DNA of 64,000 nucleotides from Sphaerolaimus hirsutus (Eukaryota; Nematoda; Chromadorea; Monhysterida; Sphaerolaimidae): contig OZ038456.1 in the NCBI GenBank assembly GCA_964036195.1, forward strand, positions 21,739,792-21,803,791. The letters run 5' to 3'. Below the pieces are notes generated by a model. That model did not search any database and had not been told where the DNA came from. It saw nothing but the letters and a program-made list of their open reading frames with translations. Positions 12,817-24,539 of this stretch are shown piece after piece (position 1 is the first letter of the stretch; every line of letters starts with the position of its first letter). Both the position numbers and the translations under genes were made by a program.

Positions 12817-14542
12817 ATGGACTTGGGGCGGGGCGTCGCGCTGGCGGCACTGCTCCTGTGCAGTCGCGCACCCGGCGCATGGGCGCACAGCACCAAGCAA
12901 ACAAATCCTGGCGCCAGCACAACGACAGGTACACATCGCGCGTATTTTTCAATTGCATTTTGCCAAATGTGTAATACAAATTCAAATATACATTCAGAGC
13001 ATAGGCGGCGTAATCAAATACTTGTGCACTTTTTGTAAAGTGGAATTTTTGGTGTCACAAACAGAAATTTCTCTGTCACATTGTGACTTTCACAAGCCTG
13101 TATTGTACAAACAACAGTGAAAGCTCAGGGGTGTTCCCCTCAGGGCACATATACCTAAAGACGGCAAAATGTGCCAGGCACTGTTTTCCGCACCAAAGTC
13201 ACATCGTGATTGAGGCAAAACTGGGAAAAACTATTTGCTAAGATTCATACCACAAGATAGCTGAGATTGTGCTCCTTAAGCATTCACAGCCTCCCAGAAG
13301 GTTCACTGTCATGATTTTATACCTAAGAAACCAAAAAGTCATCAAAAAACTGCATTTTTGAATTCTTAGGTATAAAATCATGACTGTGAACCTTCTGGGA
13401 GGCAGTGGATTTTGAAAGAGAACTATTTCAGCTATCTTGTGATATGAATCAGTTAATAGTTTTTCCTGGTTTCACCTCAATCACAATGCAACTTTGCTGC
13501 GGAAAACAGTGCCTGGCACATTTTGCCTTCTTAGGTATATGTGACCTGAGAGGAAAACCCCAAAAAGTCTCTGGATTCTGATAGAGAACGCTCTCAGCTT
13601 CACAACCATGTGTGTCTTCTGCCTTGTCCTGGACACAGTTAAGGTGTGAATCCGAATGCAATCCGCTGGAATCAGCTCTGCCAGCACGTTTTGGCTTCTT
13701 GGGTAAATTGGTTTCAGCAAACCCCTGAACTATCTGTGGATTCTAAAAGAGCACATTCTCGGCTTCGCAACGATATAAAATAAAGCCTATACATACACTC
13801 AGGTAAAGTTTCAGCCATGATGCAATGACATCAGATGATCAAAATTATGCCTTTTTGATTTCTTAGTTATAAAATCGTGGGGTGAACCTTCTGGGTGGCT
13901 GTGGATTCTGAAAGAGCACAATCTCAGCTATCTTGTGGTATGAATCATAGCGAATAGTTTTACCCAGTTTCGCCTCAATCACAGTGTGACTTTGCTGAGG
14001 AAGACAGTGCCTGGCACATTTTTTTTTTTTTTTTTTTAATTTTTTTGAAAAATGTTTTTTCTTGGAAATTAGGTGGTTTCCCAACTATGGTTTCCAATGT
14101 TTCACATTCAACCTATGGTATATTCAACATTTGCATGTTAGTAAGGTTAAGCATGCAGCATTTTAGTCTCAACTGGTCTGCACAGTTATGTAGTGGTGTG
14201 CACTAACTAGGCTTTTTCAAGATGTAAACAATCACTAAAAATGTGAGAAACAAATTAAAACTTACCTAGATATATAAGCACTGATACAAATTAAAAAGAC
14301 ATATAAGCACTGATACAAAGTAAAAAGACATATTTATTGAGACTTAAAGAAAAATAAAACAAACCAATCCTTATTTGAATGAACCATAAAACAGTCTAAA
14401 ACATTTACAGACAGAGCAAAACCCTGTGTCAGTTCTGGTTGCTGGCTTCTGCACAGGACTGGGCATTGGTGTAATTTTGATAGGAGTGATGTACATCAGC
14501 TATTATTGCTACAGGAGGAATACCAGAGATTTCTATCTGTAA
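12817..14542 (+). CDS. Reduced lectin-family gene: signal peptide and transmembrane exons only
   Basis: Exon 12817-12928 encodes MDLGRGVALAALLLCSRAPG and continues GAWAHSTKQTNPGASTTT, with donor GACAG|GTACAC. Exon 14433-14542 encodes LVAGFCTGLGIGVILIGVMY, then ISYYCYRRNTRDFYL and a stop, with acceptor GTGTCAG|TT. Both junctions are phase 1, so direct splicing would give an in-frame protein of about 73 residues with no extracellular domain. No CTLD or stalk exon is visible in the 1.5 kb between, which is occupied by foldback repeats. It is either a deletion derivative or a gene making a short membrane peptide. Expression is unknown. Confidence 0.6.
13137..13566. repeat. Foldback repeat in the intron of copy 3
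   Basis: An inverted repeat with arms of about 200 bp: TATACCTAAAGACGGCAAAA, GAAAAACTATTTGC and CCCAGAAGGTTCACTGTC on the left return inverted on the right. A related single arm (CTTCTGGGTGGCTGTGGATT, CAGTGCCTGGCACATTTT) lies at 13740-14030. No coding capacity. Confidence 0.75.
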
Positions 14543-14654
14543 AAATAGGCATGAATAAATTTGCAATTATATTGGTTTGTGATCATTGTGATTTATGGAT
14601 GAAAATACTGATTAATGCAAGTATGCATATTGTGTGATCATTACAAATCAAACT

Positions 14655-15389
14655 ACAGTGTTTCCTCGAATTACCCAGAGGGTTTTTTTATTTCACCAGC
14701 AAATTTTGAGGGTGGGGGTCGATGCAAGGGTAACAAAGATGTATAAGCGTCTATGGACACATAAAAATTTTTAATCCCTGTCCTAGTGCAATGCAGTCAT
14801 TGTAAATATTACACAGTTCACAAAATGCAGTATTTGTCACTTACATTATCTTCACAATCAATTCGTGTGGGGTATTTCAAGGGGGTCTATTTTTCTCCCA
14901 GTTCACTAAGATCAGACCTGTGAACTCGGGTAGCTCGAGGGTGAGTGAATTCAAGGGGGAGATTAGAAAAAATATGATCATCAAACTTTTTTCAAGGCGG
15001 GTATTTTTTCCTCAGCTCACTTAGACTTGGGGGTATTTCGAGGGGATTCAAATGGGATGTCGAAGAAACGCAACGTATACGCGAAGTACTATGCGGGAGA
15101 ATTTTGTAAATCGCCCAAAAATTGTGTAATTTTAAACATATTAGTTTACGTACATTGTAAGTAAATAAATATAGGTAAAAATATGCAACAGTTGCCATTT
15201 AATTTGTTGTCGTTTTTTTACGCATGCTTTGTGGTCCGGGTAACGCAGAACACGCGTTAAAAACATGTCAGAACAGGGTCTACCATCTGCATACTGATAT
15301 AGCCTATAGACTGACTCGTTTAACCCCCTCCCTCAAAATTCTCACTCTGAAAAAATAAGGCCCCTGGGGGTATTTCGAGGAAATACGGT
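14655..15389. mobile_element. TACCGTA-type MITE, long copy
   Basis: Starts TACAGTGTTTCCTCGAATTAC and ends GGTATTTCGAGGAAATACGGTA. The interior has GGGGGTATTTCGAGG words and a non-coding core. Confidence 0.65.
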
Positions 15390-15394
15390 ATTTC

Positions 15395-16140
15395 ATTTTT
15401 ACTTACCCCTGAATACAGAAAACGTAAAGTATTATTTTACTTTTACACTGCGTAAAATGTAAGAAAACGTGAAAACGAGTCTTTTTACTCAGGGAAAACG
15501 AACAAGTGAGAGTTTTTTTCAATTTTGTACCCACGAAAGTGTAAAAGTGAATAAAAATCGTCGGGGGGTCGTTAGTTACAGTACTCGTGGCCATTTTCAT
15601 CGTTTACGCTGCCATTTTCGCAGCCGTCTCAGTCGTAAACGACCTTTTTACGAGCTGTTTCACTGCTCAAAAAATACCCCGAACTTGCACGTACATTTTT
15701 CTGAATTTACGTTTTCTGTACTCACGTACTTTCAAGAAGTAAGCGTAAAGGTGAGTACTAGTATTTTTTCTAGAGGAAACGTAAACGTATTTACGCAGTA
15801 GTACTATAGTATTGTGGCCACACAGACTAGTTTTCATGGTTCCAAAATGAAAACTGGTTCCCATCCCAATTCAAAGCTTGCTGAGGAGCCGACGAACGAC
15901 GTTCAAATCCAAAAGTGTTGAATCATGTTGCTAATAAAGTTAGTGTTGAAAAAATAGTGCGGTATGCGCAGCACAATGTACATAGCTGGAATGAAATATA
16001 TGTGTACCATTCCATTATACGTAGTGTTACTCGTCAGCAAGCTTTGAATTGGGATGGGAACCAGTTTTTATTTTGGAACCATGAAAACTAGTCTGTGTGG
16101 CGCCATTATATACGTATTTTTCGATTAGGTAAACGTAAAT
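15395..16140. repeat. CGTAAA-rich block and inverted repeat
   Basis: 15395-15800 is rich in AAACGTAAA and TTTTTACG words typical of the CAGAGTTGTT hAT-like family, but no termini are visible. 15822-15890 (CACACAGACTAGTTTTCATGG, CCCAATTCAAAGCTTGCTGA) returns inverted at 16035-16102. The sequence GACGAACGACGTTCAAA at 15889 recurs at 62641, pointing to a dispersed repeat. Confidence 0.5.
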
Positions 16141-16480
16141 ACATTTTAAGAACTTGCTGCCCAGCGCCTTTTCGTGCGCGTCAACTAAAAATTTCATAAA
16201 GCAATGAATTCAGAAACAATTAGAAGGCCATAACATAGCAAATACTTCCAGATTGCATCCACTCATCCTTCAAAGCGGTTCAAATGCGACAACTGTTTTC
16301 TATATTATACATAAAATACGTATGGTAATATGCATTATTTCTCACCGCCGAGTTATAGAGTGTGGAAAACACCTGGGATTTAGGTTGTTGTGATTGGTGT
16401 TCTAAAATGGGTGATTTTTGAAGAAAAAATTACTATAGTCTCAGAAAATCTCTCTAAAATCAAGTCTAATCAAATATACC

Positions 16481-16824
16481 TACCGTAAATACTCGAATAA
16501 TTCCCCCGCCTTGAATAATTCCCACCCCCCTCGAATAATTACCCCCCCCCCCCTCCTTAGAGGAGTGGGGAAAAAAGGCCCCCCTCGAATAATCCCCCCC
16601 CCCCTTATGGTAAAGTTTTTGCATCAATTTGAACAAAAATTACATGTTATTTAGTAATTAAAGCATATTTCATGTAATAAGTTCATAGAAACATGTTTAA
16701 AATTTTTGACGAAATAATTATTCCCCCTTGAATAATCCCCCCACCCCCCTCGAATAGTTCCCCCGTCAAAAGAGTCTGACGATCAAAATAATTCCCCAGG
16801 GGATTTTTTCGAGTATATACGGTA
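16481..16824. mobile_element. TACCGTA MITE, ACTCGAATAATT subtype
   Basis: Ends TACCGTAAATACTCGAATAA and TTTCGAGTATATACGGTA. Internal words are CTCGAATAATTCCCCC. Confidence 0.8.
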
Positions 16825-16848
16825 AGTATCTCCCGAAAAACCCTGGGA

Positions 16849-17261
16849 TACCGTATTTCCTCGAAATACCCCCAGGCAGTTTATTCTTTCAGAGTGGAAA
16901 TTTTGAGGGGGGTATTTCGAGGGGGGGCTTATTCTAGGGGGGTTTATTTATTTCGCCAGAAATTTTCGTGAAGGGGGTTGTAAAGAATGGGCTTTGACGT
17001 ACCCAAAACAGTGATAAAGGTGACCTCACAATATATTTCCATACATATCAACGTGTCGCACATACACATACACTAGTCTACCTGTCGCTGCGATGCAAAT
17101 TTACATCAATTAATACATCATGTACCATTTATACATGATGTACCTTTTTCCAGACGGGGGTATTTCGAGGGGGGGTTATTTTTTCCTCAGCTCGAAAACA
17201 CCAGGGGGTATTTCGAGGGGGGGGGGGTTATTCAAGGGGGGTATTTCGAGGAAATACGGTA
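16849..17261. mobile_element. TACCGTA MITE, CCTCGAAATA subtype
   Basis: Ends TACCGTATTTCCTCGAAATA and TATTTCGAGGAAATACGGTA are perfect inverted repeats. It lies 24 bp from the previous MITE. Confidence 0.85.
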
Positions 17262-18400
17262 TTTCTCCTCAATTTTTCTGAGATTTTTTCGATAGTTTCA
17301 AAAATCCCGATAGAAAATCTCAAAAATCTCTGAAAGAAAATATGTATAGGTATTGTATAAGGCTATCTGGGGAATCCCGGAAGGAACAGATAAAAAATAT
17401 TAGACATTCTTTTATTGATTTAAAAAATGTAAAACTTCAAACGTTTTTGCTAGTTGTGCTCTGTAGTTTTGTGTGGGAAATAGTGCGAAATCTCTGTGGG
17501 GGAAAAAAGCTAAATTTTTATCGTTTACCGCAATTTATCGTTTTTTATTCCTTTCCATGACTTTTTTACCCCCAGCGCCATTTCTCCAGACTTTTCTACA
17601 ATTTCCAATCACTAAGATGTGTACATATGTCACCACAGAAGCAAATGTCCCAACAAAACCGAAATCCGGGAGGGAGCAAAAAGTATGAATTTCGGATTGT
17701 CACATTCGCTACTCACTTTCTCACGACTACTTCACTTGTTCAATGTAAAATAAAAGTTTATAAGTGCAATTATTGTAAATTGAATATCCTGTCTTTTCGA
17801 TTTAATTGGAAGGCTCAAATTTTACGAAAGACGCCCGAAATTTAGTGGCTGACAGATGGATGAAGGTGCGTTTATGCATTTTTTAATTCGGAAATTTTGT
17901 TTTTGTTTTTTTTCTGTTGAAAATAATATTGTTTTGAATCAATGTGACTACAATAAGTGGGACAAAAAGAATTAAAATGGTACATTTCACTGTCTTGAAA
18001 AGAAAAAGTGACAAGTCAATCCAATGCCAGATACCTTGGAAAATGACAAGTAATGCTGATTTTTGGTTGAAATGCTCTTTTGTATACCAAAGACATTCCA
18101 ATTTGACTTGACACATAGGAGTGAGCTTGAAATCGAAATCTTGATGCGGTGTGCATACTGAAAAATGAAGGAAAAAAATCTTGACTGGGATTGACTGCAA
18201 TCTTTCACTATTTGATTGACATTGAATTATTGAATGCACAGTTTTTTTTCTGTAGTGTCTTCATACGACCTCCCAGTTTTAACTGTCGTGCCTGTGAGAG
18301 CATTTTTAAACTCTTTCGGGTTTTTTCTCATTTTGGCAGGTTTCCAATTTTTGCGGAGAACAATTAACGCAAGATGAGGGCGTGGTATACGCTGCACTAG
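17262..18400. other. Unannotated, AT-rich sequence
   Basis: Only short open frames without recognisable domains or splice context occur here. Nothing supports a gene. Confidence 0.5.
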
Positions 18401-18409
18401 TTGTCGACA

Positions 18410-18868
18410 TGCCACTCCCATACCCTGTAAAAGAACCTGTAAAGTGTAAAAGACCGTATGAGTGTAAAATACCCGGTAAAATGTCATGTGTCATGTAAAA
18501 GGCCCTATAAAATGTCATGTGTGATGTAAAAGACCCTGTAAAATGTCATATGTCATTTAAAAGACTCTGTAATATGTCAAATGTCATGTAAAAGCCCTGT
18601 CATGTGTCATGTGTATCCCAATCTTTTTATCGTATCGAAATCTTATATTTTTTGTATCCAAATCTTATATTTTTTGTATCCAAATCTTACTGTTTAACAT
18701 AATATTAGGGTACACAAACATGGATATGATAAAATAAGATTTGGATACACATGCCATTTTACAGGGTCTTTACATGACATTTGATATTTTACATGGTCTT
18801 TTACATGACACATGACATTGTACATGGTCGTTTACATGACACATGACATTTTACAGGGTCTTTTATGA
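18410..18868. mobile_element. Intergenic foldback of the introner-like family
   Basis: The left end ATGCCACTCCCATACCCTGTAA resembles the element terminus GTGCCACTC-CCAGACCCTGTAA. The arms repeat ATGTCATGTGTCATGTAAAA and, inverted, TTTTACATGACACATGACAT. The centre has TGTATCCAAATCTTA facing TAAGATTTGGATACACA. The same arms and centre occur in the intron at 29550-29927 and at 30730-30990. It shows what the element looks like outside a gene. Confidence 0.65.
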
Positions 18869-19058
18869 GAAAACAGTCTGCCAACTGCTTATCTCCAAAC
18901 TGTTTTGCATGGGCAAAATGAGAATTTTTTTGAGAATTGTCTGGAATCCTTCAAATCAGGAAAATGTTTTTTAATTCTTACCCACACTTTAAGACAAACC
19001 TCTCAACCATAGGATGAGTGCTGTGAGAATGAATAAAAACATCTGAAGTTTTGATGTC

Positions 19059-19542
19059 TACCGTATTTCCTCGAAATACCCCCCCTCCAAATACCCCCCC
19101 CTCGAAATACCCCCCCTCCAAATACCCCCCCCCCTCGAAATACCCCCCCTCAAAATGGACACTATGAACTTATAACCCCCCCCCCTCGAAATACCCCCCC
19201 CCCCTCCCAAATTGTGTGTATAGAGAACGTAAATGACAAAGGCTGCGGTTTGTCATCTGGGTAATGCAAAACACACGTTAAAAACGATGACTCTGTTAGG
19301 TGAGAACAGTGATTATACGTCTACACACTTATACAAGTCTTTAGAGTCTTATAAATGGCGATTTTTGTTGCATTTTCGACGTCTGCGTACGTTTCAGACG
19401 ACAATTTAGTACTCGGTTTTCAAAAAATTTCTGGTGAAATAATAACTCCCCCCTCGAAATACCCCCCCCCTCGTTTAACCCCCCTCAAAATTCTGACTCT
19501 GGAAAAATAACCCCCCCGGGGGTATTTCGAGGAAATACGGTA
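19059..19542. mobile_element. TACCGTA MITE, CCTCGAAATA subtype
   Basis: Ends TACCGTATTTCCTCGAAATA and TATTTCGAGGAAATACGGTA. The core contains ACGTAAATGACAAAGGCTGC, shared with 47740-48198 over several hundred bases. Confidence 0.85.
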
Positions 19543-19900
19543 ATCGGAATATCGTTCAATTTTACTAGAAACTTACCACTTTTGTCACTTCACACATTCC
19601 GAATGAGTAAAAGACAAGTAAAATGACACTTATTAGCCTGAAATAACGGAAAATAGACAGCGATGAATAAAATATTAAATATTTGTTTTGTCTCGTATTT
19701 AGGAACTGCCCAGGTGAAGTACATATAACTAATCTCGAATTTCAAGGTAAATTTATGTCCTGACGCTTTATTTATGGTTTCCGTATTCAAATGTATACTG
19801 GAGGGACGTAACACTATAAATACAATGAATGCTACCATATTTTGATGAATAAGGTTACGTGTAAAATTGTACAGCAAATTCACCCAAAGTGGGACAATGT

Positions 19901-20109
19901 GCTTGCGCACACTAGTTTTCACACAATTTTGAAAACTCACAAATCAACTTAGAACGCATTTGAGTTTTCTTCAATGAGGTGGCTGTCAACTACAGTTGAC
20001 GGAGATTAAAAATGACTCATTGTGGAAAACTCAAACACGTTGAAACTTGAAAGCTCTTTCATGAGTTTTCCAAATTTCGTGCGAAAAATAGTGTGCGCAG
20101 GGCCATTGT
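19901..20109. repeat. Foldback repeat
   Basis: GCGCACACTAGTTTTCACAC on the left returns as GTGCGAAAAATAGTGTGCGC on the right. The centre is GTCAACTACAGTTGACGG. Half of it recurs at 22822-22944 (GCGCACACTAGTTTCCACAC, CCGTCAACTGTAGTTGACGG). The ORF at 19590-19940 is not supported by any domain. Confidence 0.65.
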
Positions 20110-20358
20110 GATCTGATGAGAAAATTCTTTTACGTCTGTTCGTTTATTCATATGGGATATGGATGGTAGATTTCATTGGAAGGTGTGCTGTCAGTGGACT
20201 ATAGGTAATGAAAGTTTCGAGGGTAATTACCATCGAATGTGCCAAATAATAGTACCTAATTTATGCTTGCGAGAGCATAGCATAATAGCTAGGTAATAGT
20301 TAACTTAGGTAACTGTTTAAGGTGGGGAATTTCTTCTGGCAACACTAGTAAATATAGA

Positions 20359-20475
20359 TTCTGTATTTCTTCTAATTTAATCGTAGAAAAGCGCCGTTGT
20401 ATTTTTCGTCGATTTTTACCTGCCGTTCTTTTATTCTATTGGAGGTATGCCGTTCTATTAGAAAATATACGGTAT
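20359..20475. mobile_element. MITE of the CTAATAGAACGGC subtype, short copy
   Basis: Ends TGTATTTCTTCTAATTTAAT and CTATTAGAAAATATACGGTA, with the word CCGTTCTATTGGAGG. Confidence 0.55.
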
Positions 20476-20738
20476 GAAGGTGTTAGACATAAGTAAAAGC
20501 GTTGGTAGATACCGTATTTCCTCGAAATACCCCCCCTCGTTTGACCCCCCCCTCGTTCGACCCCCCCCCCCCCCTCGAGACCACTATGAAACAATCACCC
20601 CCCCCTCGAAATACCCCCCCCCCCCAGATTAAGTGTAAAGAGGACGTACATGACAAATACTGCAGTTTGTGTTCTGCGTAGTGCAGAACACACGTTAAAA
20701 CAATCTCGTGATCACGTTAGAACAGTGATTATACCATC

Positions 20739-21164
20739 TACCGTATTACCTCGAATTATCCCCCCCTTGAATTAACCCCCCCTCGAAATACCCCCCCTAA
20801 AATTCGGCTGAGGAAATAATAAACCCCCCTCGAAATACCCCCCCTAAAATTGAGTGTAAAGAGAACGTACATGACAAATACCGTAGTTTGTGATCTGTAC
20901 AATGCAGAACACACGCTAAAAGTGATGATTAAGTGATGTAGGGAAGGGCTTATGTGTATATAAATACAGTTATATATGCCTATAAACACATATACATCTA
21001 CGTAAATGTTCGATTTTTCTACGTCTGCGTATGCGGAATTTCCGAAAATCTCTGGCGAAATAATAGACCCCCCCCTCGAATAAACCCCCCCCTCGAATTA
21101 TCCCCCCTCAAAATTTGCTGGCGAAATAATAAACCCCCTGGGGGTATTTCGAGGTAATACGGTA
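20739..21164. mobile_element. TACCGTA MITE, TTACCTCGAATTA subtype
   Basis: Ends TACCGTATTACCTCGAATTA and TTTCGAGGTAATACGGTA. Inserted in the outer MITE at 20510-22160. Confidence 0.8.
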
Positions 21165-21343
21165 CGTACTACTATTAGTCTACAGGAGTCTATACATGTC
21201 AGTTATTGATGCATTTTTCTACCCCAGTGTACATCAAAAACGACGATTTTGTACTAGGATTTGAAAAAAATTCTGGCGAAATAATAACCCCTCCCCCTCG
21301 AAATACCCCCCCCCCTCGTTTAACCCCCCCCCCCTCTCGGGAC

Positions 21344-22104
21344 CAGAGTTGCGAAAGCGTATTTACGCTTACCCAAAATACCCGGGTAAATGGGTATTTA
21401 TATTTACGCTTACGCTTACGCTTTCGTAAAATACCCGTACGCTTTATTACGCTTTCCTGGCTGAAATACCCGGGTACTAAAAGCGTAAAAAGACTTTTCA
21501 TACGGTCCAGTTGTACGCTTTTGAAAAAGCGTAAAACCACAAAAAAAGTGAACAAGAGAATGAGGTGTACCAAAAATAAATGACTGCATGTGTGCTGTAG
21601 CGTACTGTACATAGCGGCACATGTAAATACAAAGGTGTCGAAATACGAACGTCTGGCCTAAATTGTGTTGTCTAGCAAAGGTTTAGATTAAAAAAATTTT
21701 TGACCAACAATGGATTCTGACGACAATGTTATCGCCGTCGACATCGCTAACTCCGAGTTAGAAGATGGATAAGTGTCACTGTCGATGAATTGCATCGACA
21801 TCCAAGAGCAGACTACCAAGTGGGCATCGGAAAAATCTTGCTGAAAGCTTGTGTTGATGAGAAAAATTTGAAATTATGAATGGATATGATAAATAAATAC
21901 ATCTAAATGTAAAAGCACGCCTTTTTCCCATGCTCAACGAGCAAGAGCACTTTCCAAAAAAAAATTACGCTTACGCTTTTTTTTTACGCTTTCCTAGGTA
22001 TTTTAAAAATACCTTATGCTTTTAGTATCTATACACAAAATCTGGAAACTGTATTTACGCTTACGCTTACGCTTTCCAAAAATACCGGTATTTTAACAAC
22101 TCTG
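21344..22104. mobile_element. hAT-like element (CAGAGTTG family) with exact 8-bp target duplication
   Basis: Ends CAGAGTTGCGAAAGCG and TTTTAACAACTCTG. CTCGGGAC at 21336-21343 is repeated exactly at 22105-22112. The interior is rich in TTACGCTTACGCTTTC. No transposase frame is present. Confidence 0.88.
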
Positions 22105-22160
22105 CTCGGGACCACTATGAAACAAACACCCCCCGGGGGGTATTTCGAGGAAATACGGTA

Positions 22161-22821
22161 TATATATAGGTACCTTAATAAAAACACCCAGTTGCATTCT
22201 TAGTAAGCATTTGCAGTCAAGCTGAAAATGCGCTACTTCAAACAAAAAATCATTGTTCACTCCAAATCTCAAAGGTAAATATGTTTGACTTTATTCTTAC
22301 ACCTGTTTTGTTCATCTTTTAAGCCTATCATATCGTTTAACAGTCAAAATCATGTAAACATTTTTTTCAAGTCAATAAATACCTATTTAGGCAAATAAAT
22401 ATACAGTGAAGCATGAAATTTTTCAATTGGCTGGTTTGAATTTGCCAGATATAGTTTTTTTGTATTTGTTTGACTTTTATTTGGTTCCTTTTTCTAGCGA
22501 TATTTTGTATTTAGATGTTTCATTTGGGATAGTAACAATGGCTTTCAATTTCGTTTTATTAATCCGAATAAGGACGATAATTAATTAGGATGAAATTCGA
22601 GTAAGACTTTTACACACCAAATTTTTTAAAACTCATCATTCAATAATCCGAGGCATCGAAAATGTTTTGTTGGGTGTTTTTGTTAGTGTTTTTGTACCGA
22701 CCAAATTTGTCTGTGTCGTGTTTTTCCTGAACCTGAAAATCTGAACCCTATTCAAAAAATAAGCTATAGAAAAGATGACATTGAAATGGCCACGTTTTTT
22801 GCTCACTTAGTTTTTTTATAA
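22161..22821. other. Unannotated sequence
   Basis: AT-rich, with one 60-residue hydrophobic open frame at 22406-22588 that has no family resemblance or splice context. No gene is claimed. Confidence 0.4.
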
Positions 22822-22944
22822 TGGCCCTGCGCACACTAGTTTCCACACGAAATTTCGGAAACTCATAAAAACTCAAACGTGTTTGAGTTTTCCACAATGT
22901 GTCATTTTTTATCTCCGTCAACTGTAGTTGACGGCCACCTCATT

Positions 22945-23340
22945 GTAGAAAGTTGTAGGCTTTTTCAGTGCATAGAAGGCCGAAAGGGGAAAAAACGCTA
23001 ATAATCAGTTAAAAGTGGCCAAAAGTAGGTTTTAAATAGCTAAAAACAGGCATATAACCATGCGTATAGCTGGAGAGCACGATTTTGAAGGTGAAAAACT
23101 ATAAAAAGGTGCGAAAATTGGTGATTTTTAGCGAAAATTGGGGCAAAATTTCTCAAAAACCACTCCAGATAGATAGATAGCTGAGCGATTTGGGGGGGGG
23201 GGGTCTTTGGGGGTAGTAGCCAAAAATTTTGCCTCGGTATAGATAGATAGCTGAGCGGCTTCCGGGATAGATAGATAGCTGGCGGATTTGGGTGGGGCAG
23301 CCCCCCCCCCTAGGAGACCCCTGGCGCAGGCACAATAATG
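22945..23340. mobile_element. GATAGATAGCTG-type element copy
   Basis: Shares AGGCTTTTTCAGTGCATAGAAG, GATAGATAGCTGAGCGATTTG-GGG and TAGGAGACCCCTGG with the element at 11866-12260. The left end is unclear. Other partial copies lie at 32690-32820, 42470-42640, 47280-47400, 48240-48320, 49085-49240 and 51286-51450. Confidence 0.5.
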
Positions 23341-23349
23341 TGCCTACAC

Positions 23350-24530
23350 CAGAGTTGTACAAATACCGGTATTTTTGGAAAACGTAAACGTAAACGTAAA
23401 TACCTTTTCTCAATTTTAAGTATTGATACTAAAAGCGTAAAATACTTTGAAAGTACCCGGGTAAACGTAAAAAAAACGTAAACGTAAAAATATTTTGAAG
23501 CGTTCCCATCATCAGAGCGTTCCCATCATCAAAACCTCACCTATTCTTAAAGTTTGCTGAACATGATGAATAATGTGAAGTATTTATTCATCGTCAAGTA
23601 CACGGTGAGTGGAATCTAATACACCCCGCGCATAAGGTTCCTGCACGGGCAACTTTTTTTGTGTTTATAATTGCGATTTGTGATGACGATGTGCCAGTGG
23701 GGGGCTGATTTTTGTATCAAAATATAGCCAGAACATTTCATTACCAAAGTATGAAATTCCAGCCCCCCAACTTTATCGTACCCCCTAGCATTATCATAGA
23801 AGTGAACTTTTGTTCCTGGCGCATGAACTTTTGTCTACGCCAATTTCATTTTGGGGACTACATGGGATGGGGGTAGAATAAAGCTAGGGTGTATTTTATA
23901 TGTAGGTAGAGAAATGTTTTGGCTATCTTTTTCCACCAATATCAGCACCCTAGCGCGTTGTCATAATGAATCACAATACATAAACACACCAAAAGTCGCC
24001 GCGCACAAACTTTATGCATAGGGTTTTGAAAATATTCTAAAAAATAGCAGTTTTTCTATTTTCCATAAGATTTTTACGTTTTCCATAGTACCCGGGTATT
24101 TTGGTCAGGAAAACGTAACAAAACGTAATGGTACNNNNNNNNNNNNNNNNNNNNNNNNNNNNNNNNNNNNNNNNNNNNNNNNNNNNNNNNNNNNNNNNNN
24201 NNNNNNNNNNNNNNNNNNNNNNNNNNNNNNNNNNNNNNNNNNNNNNNNNNNNNNNNNNNNNNNNNNNNNNNNNNNNNNNNNNNNNNNNNNNNNNNNNNNN
24301 NNNNNNNNNNNNNNNNNNNNNNNNNNNNNNNNNNAAACAACGATTTTGTACTAGAATTTCAAAAAATTTATGGTGAAATAATAACACCCCCCTCGAAATA
24401 CCCCCCCTCGTTTAACCCCCCCCCCCCCCCCCTCTCGGGAGCACTATGAAACAATCACCCCCCGGGGGGTATTTCGAGGCAATACGGTACATATACTTTG
24501 AAAAAAAGTTCAGTAATTCTAACAACTCTG
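23350..24530. mobile_element. CAGAGTTG hAT-like element(s), interrupted by a gap and a MITE end
   Basis: Left end CAGAGTTGTACAAATACC and right end TCTAACAACTCTG (24530). The flanks do not form a matching 8-bp duplication, so these may be ends of two elements. A TACCGTA MITE right end finishes at 24489. Confidence 0.5.
24135..24334. other. Assembly gap (200 N)
   Basis: 200 Ns of placeholder length. Confidence 0.99.
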
Positions 24531-24539
24531 CAAATGATC

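Larger units (their letters stand above)
20510..22160. mobile_element. Nested MITE: outer TACCGTA element with two insertions
   Basis: Outer ends TACCGTATTTCCTCGAAATA (20510) and TATTTCGAGGAAATACGGTA (22160). Inside lie a second TACCGTA MITE (20739-21164) and an hAT-like element (21344-22104). Removing both leaves a core like that of 19059-19542. Confidence 0.8.

Noticed and set aside
16481-17261. Spaced repeats that might suggest a CRISPR array
   Set aside because: The repeated words are contiguous, variable and palindromically arranged at MITE ends, in a eukaryotic context; there is no constant repeat-spacer pattern.
23350-24530. Single hAT element with target duplication
   Set aside because: The termini fit the family, but the flanking octamers (GCCTACAC and CAAATGAT) do not match, and a gap lies inside.
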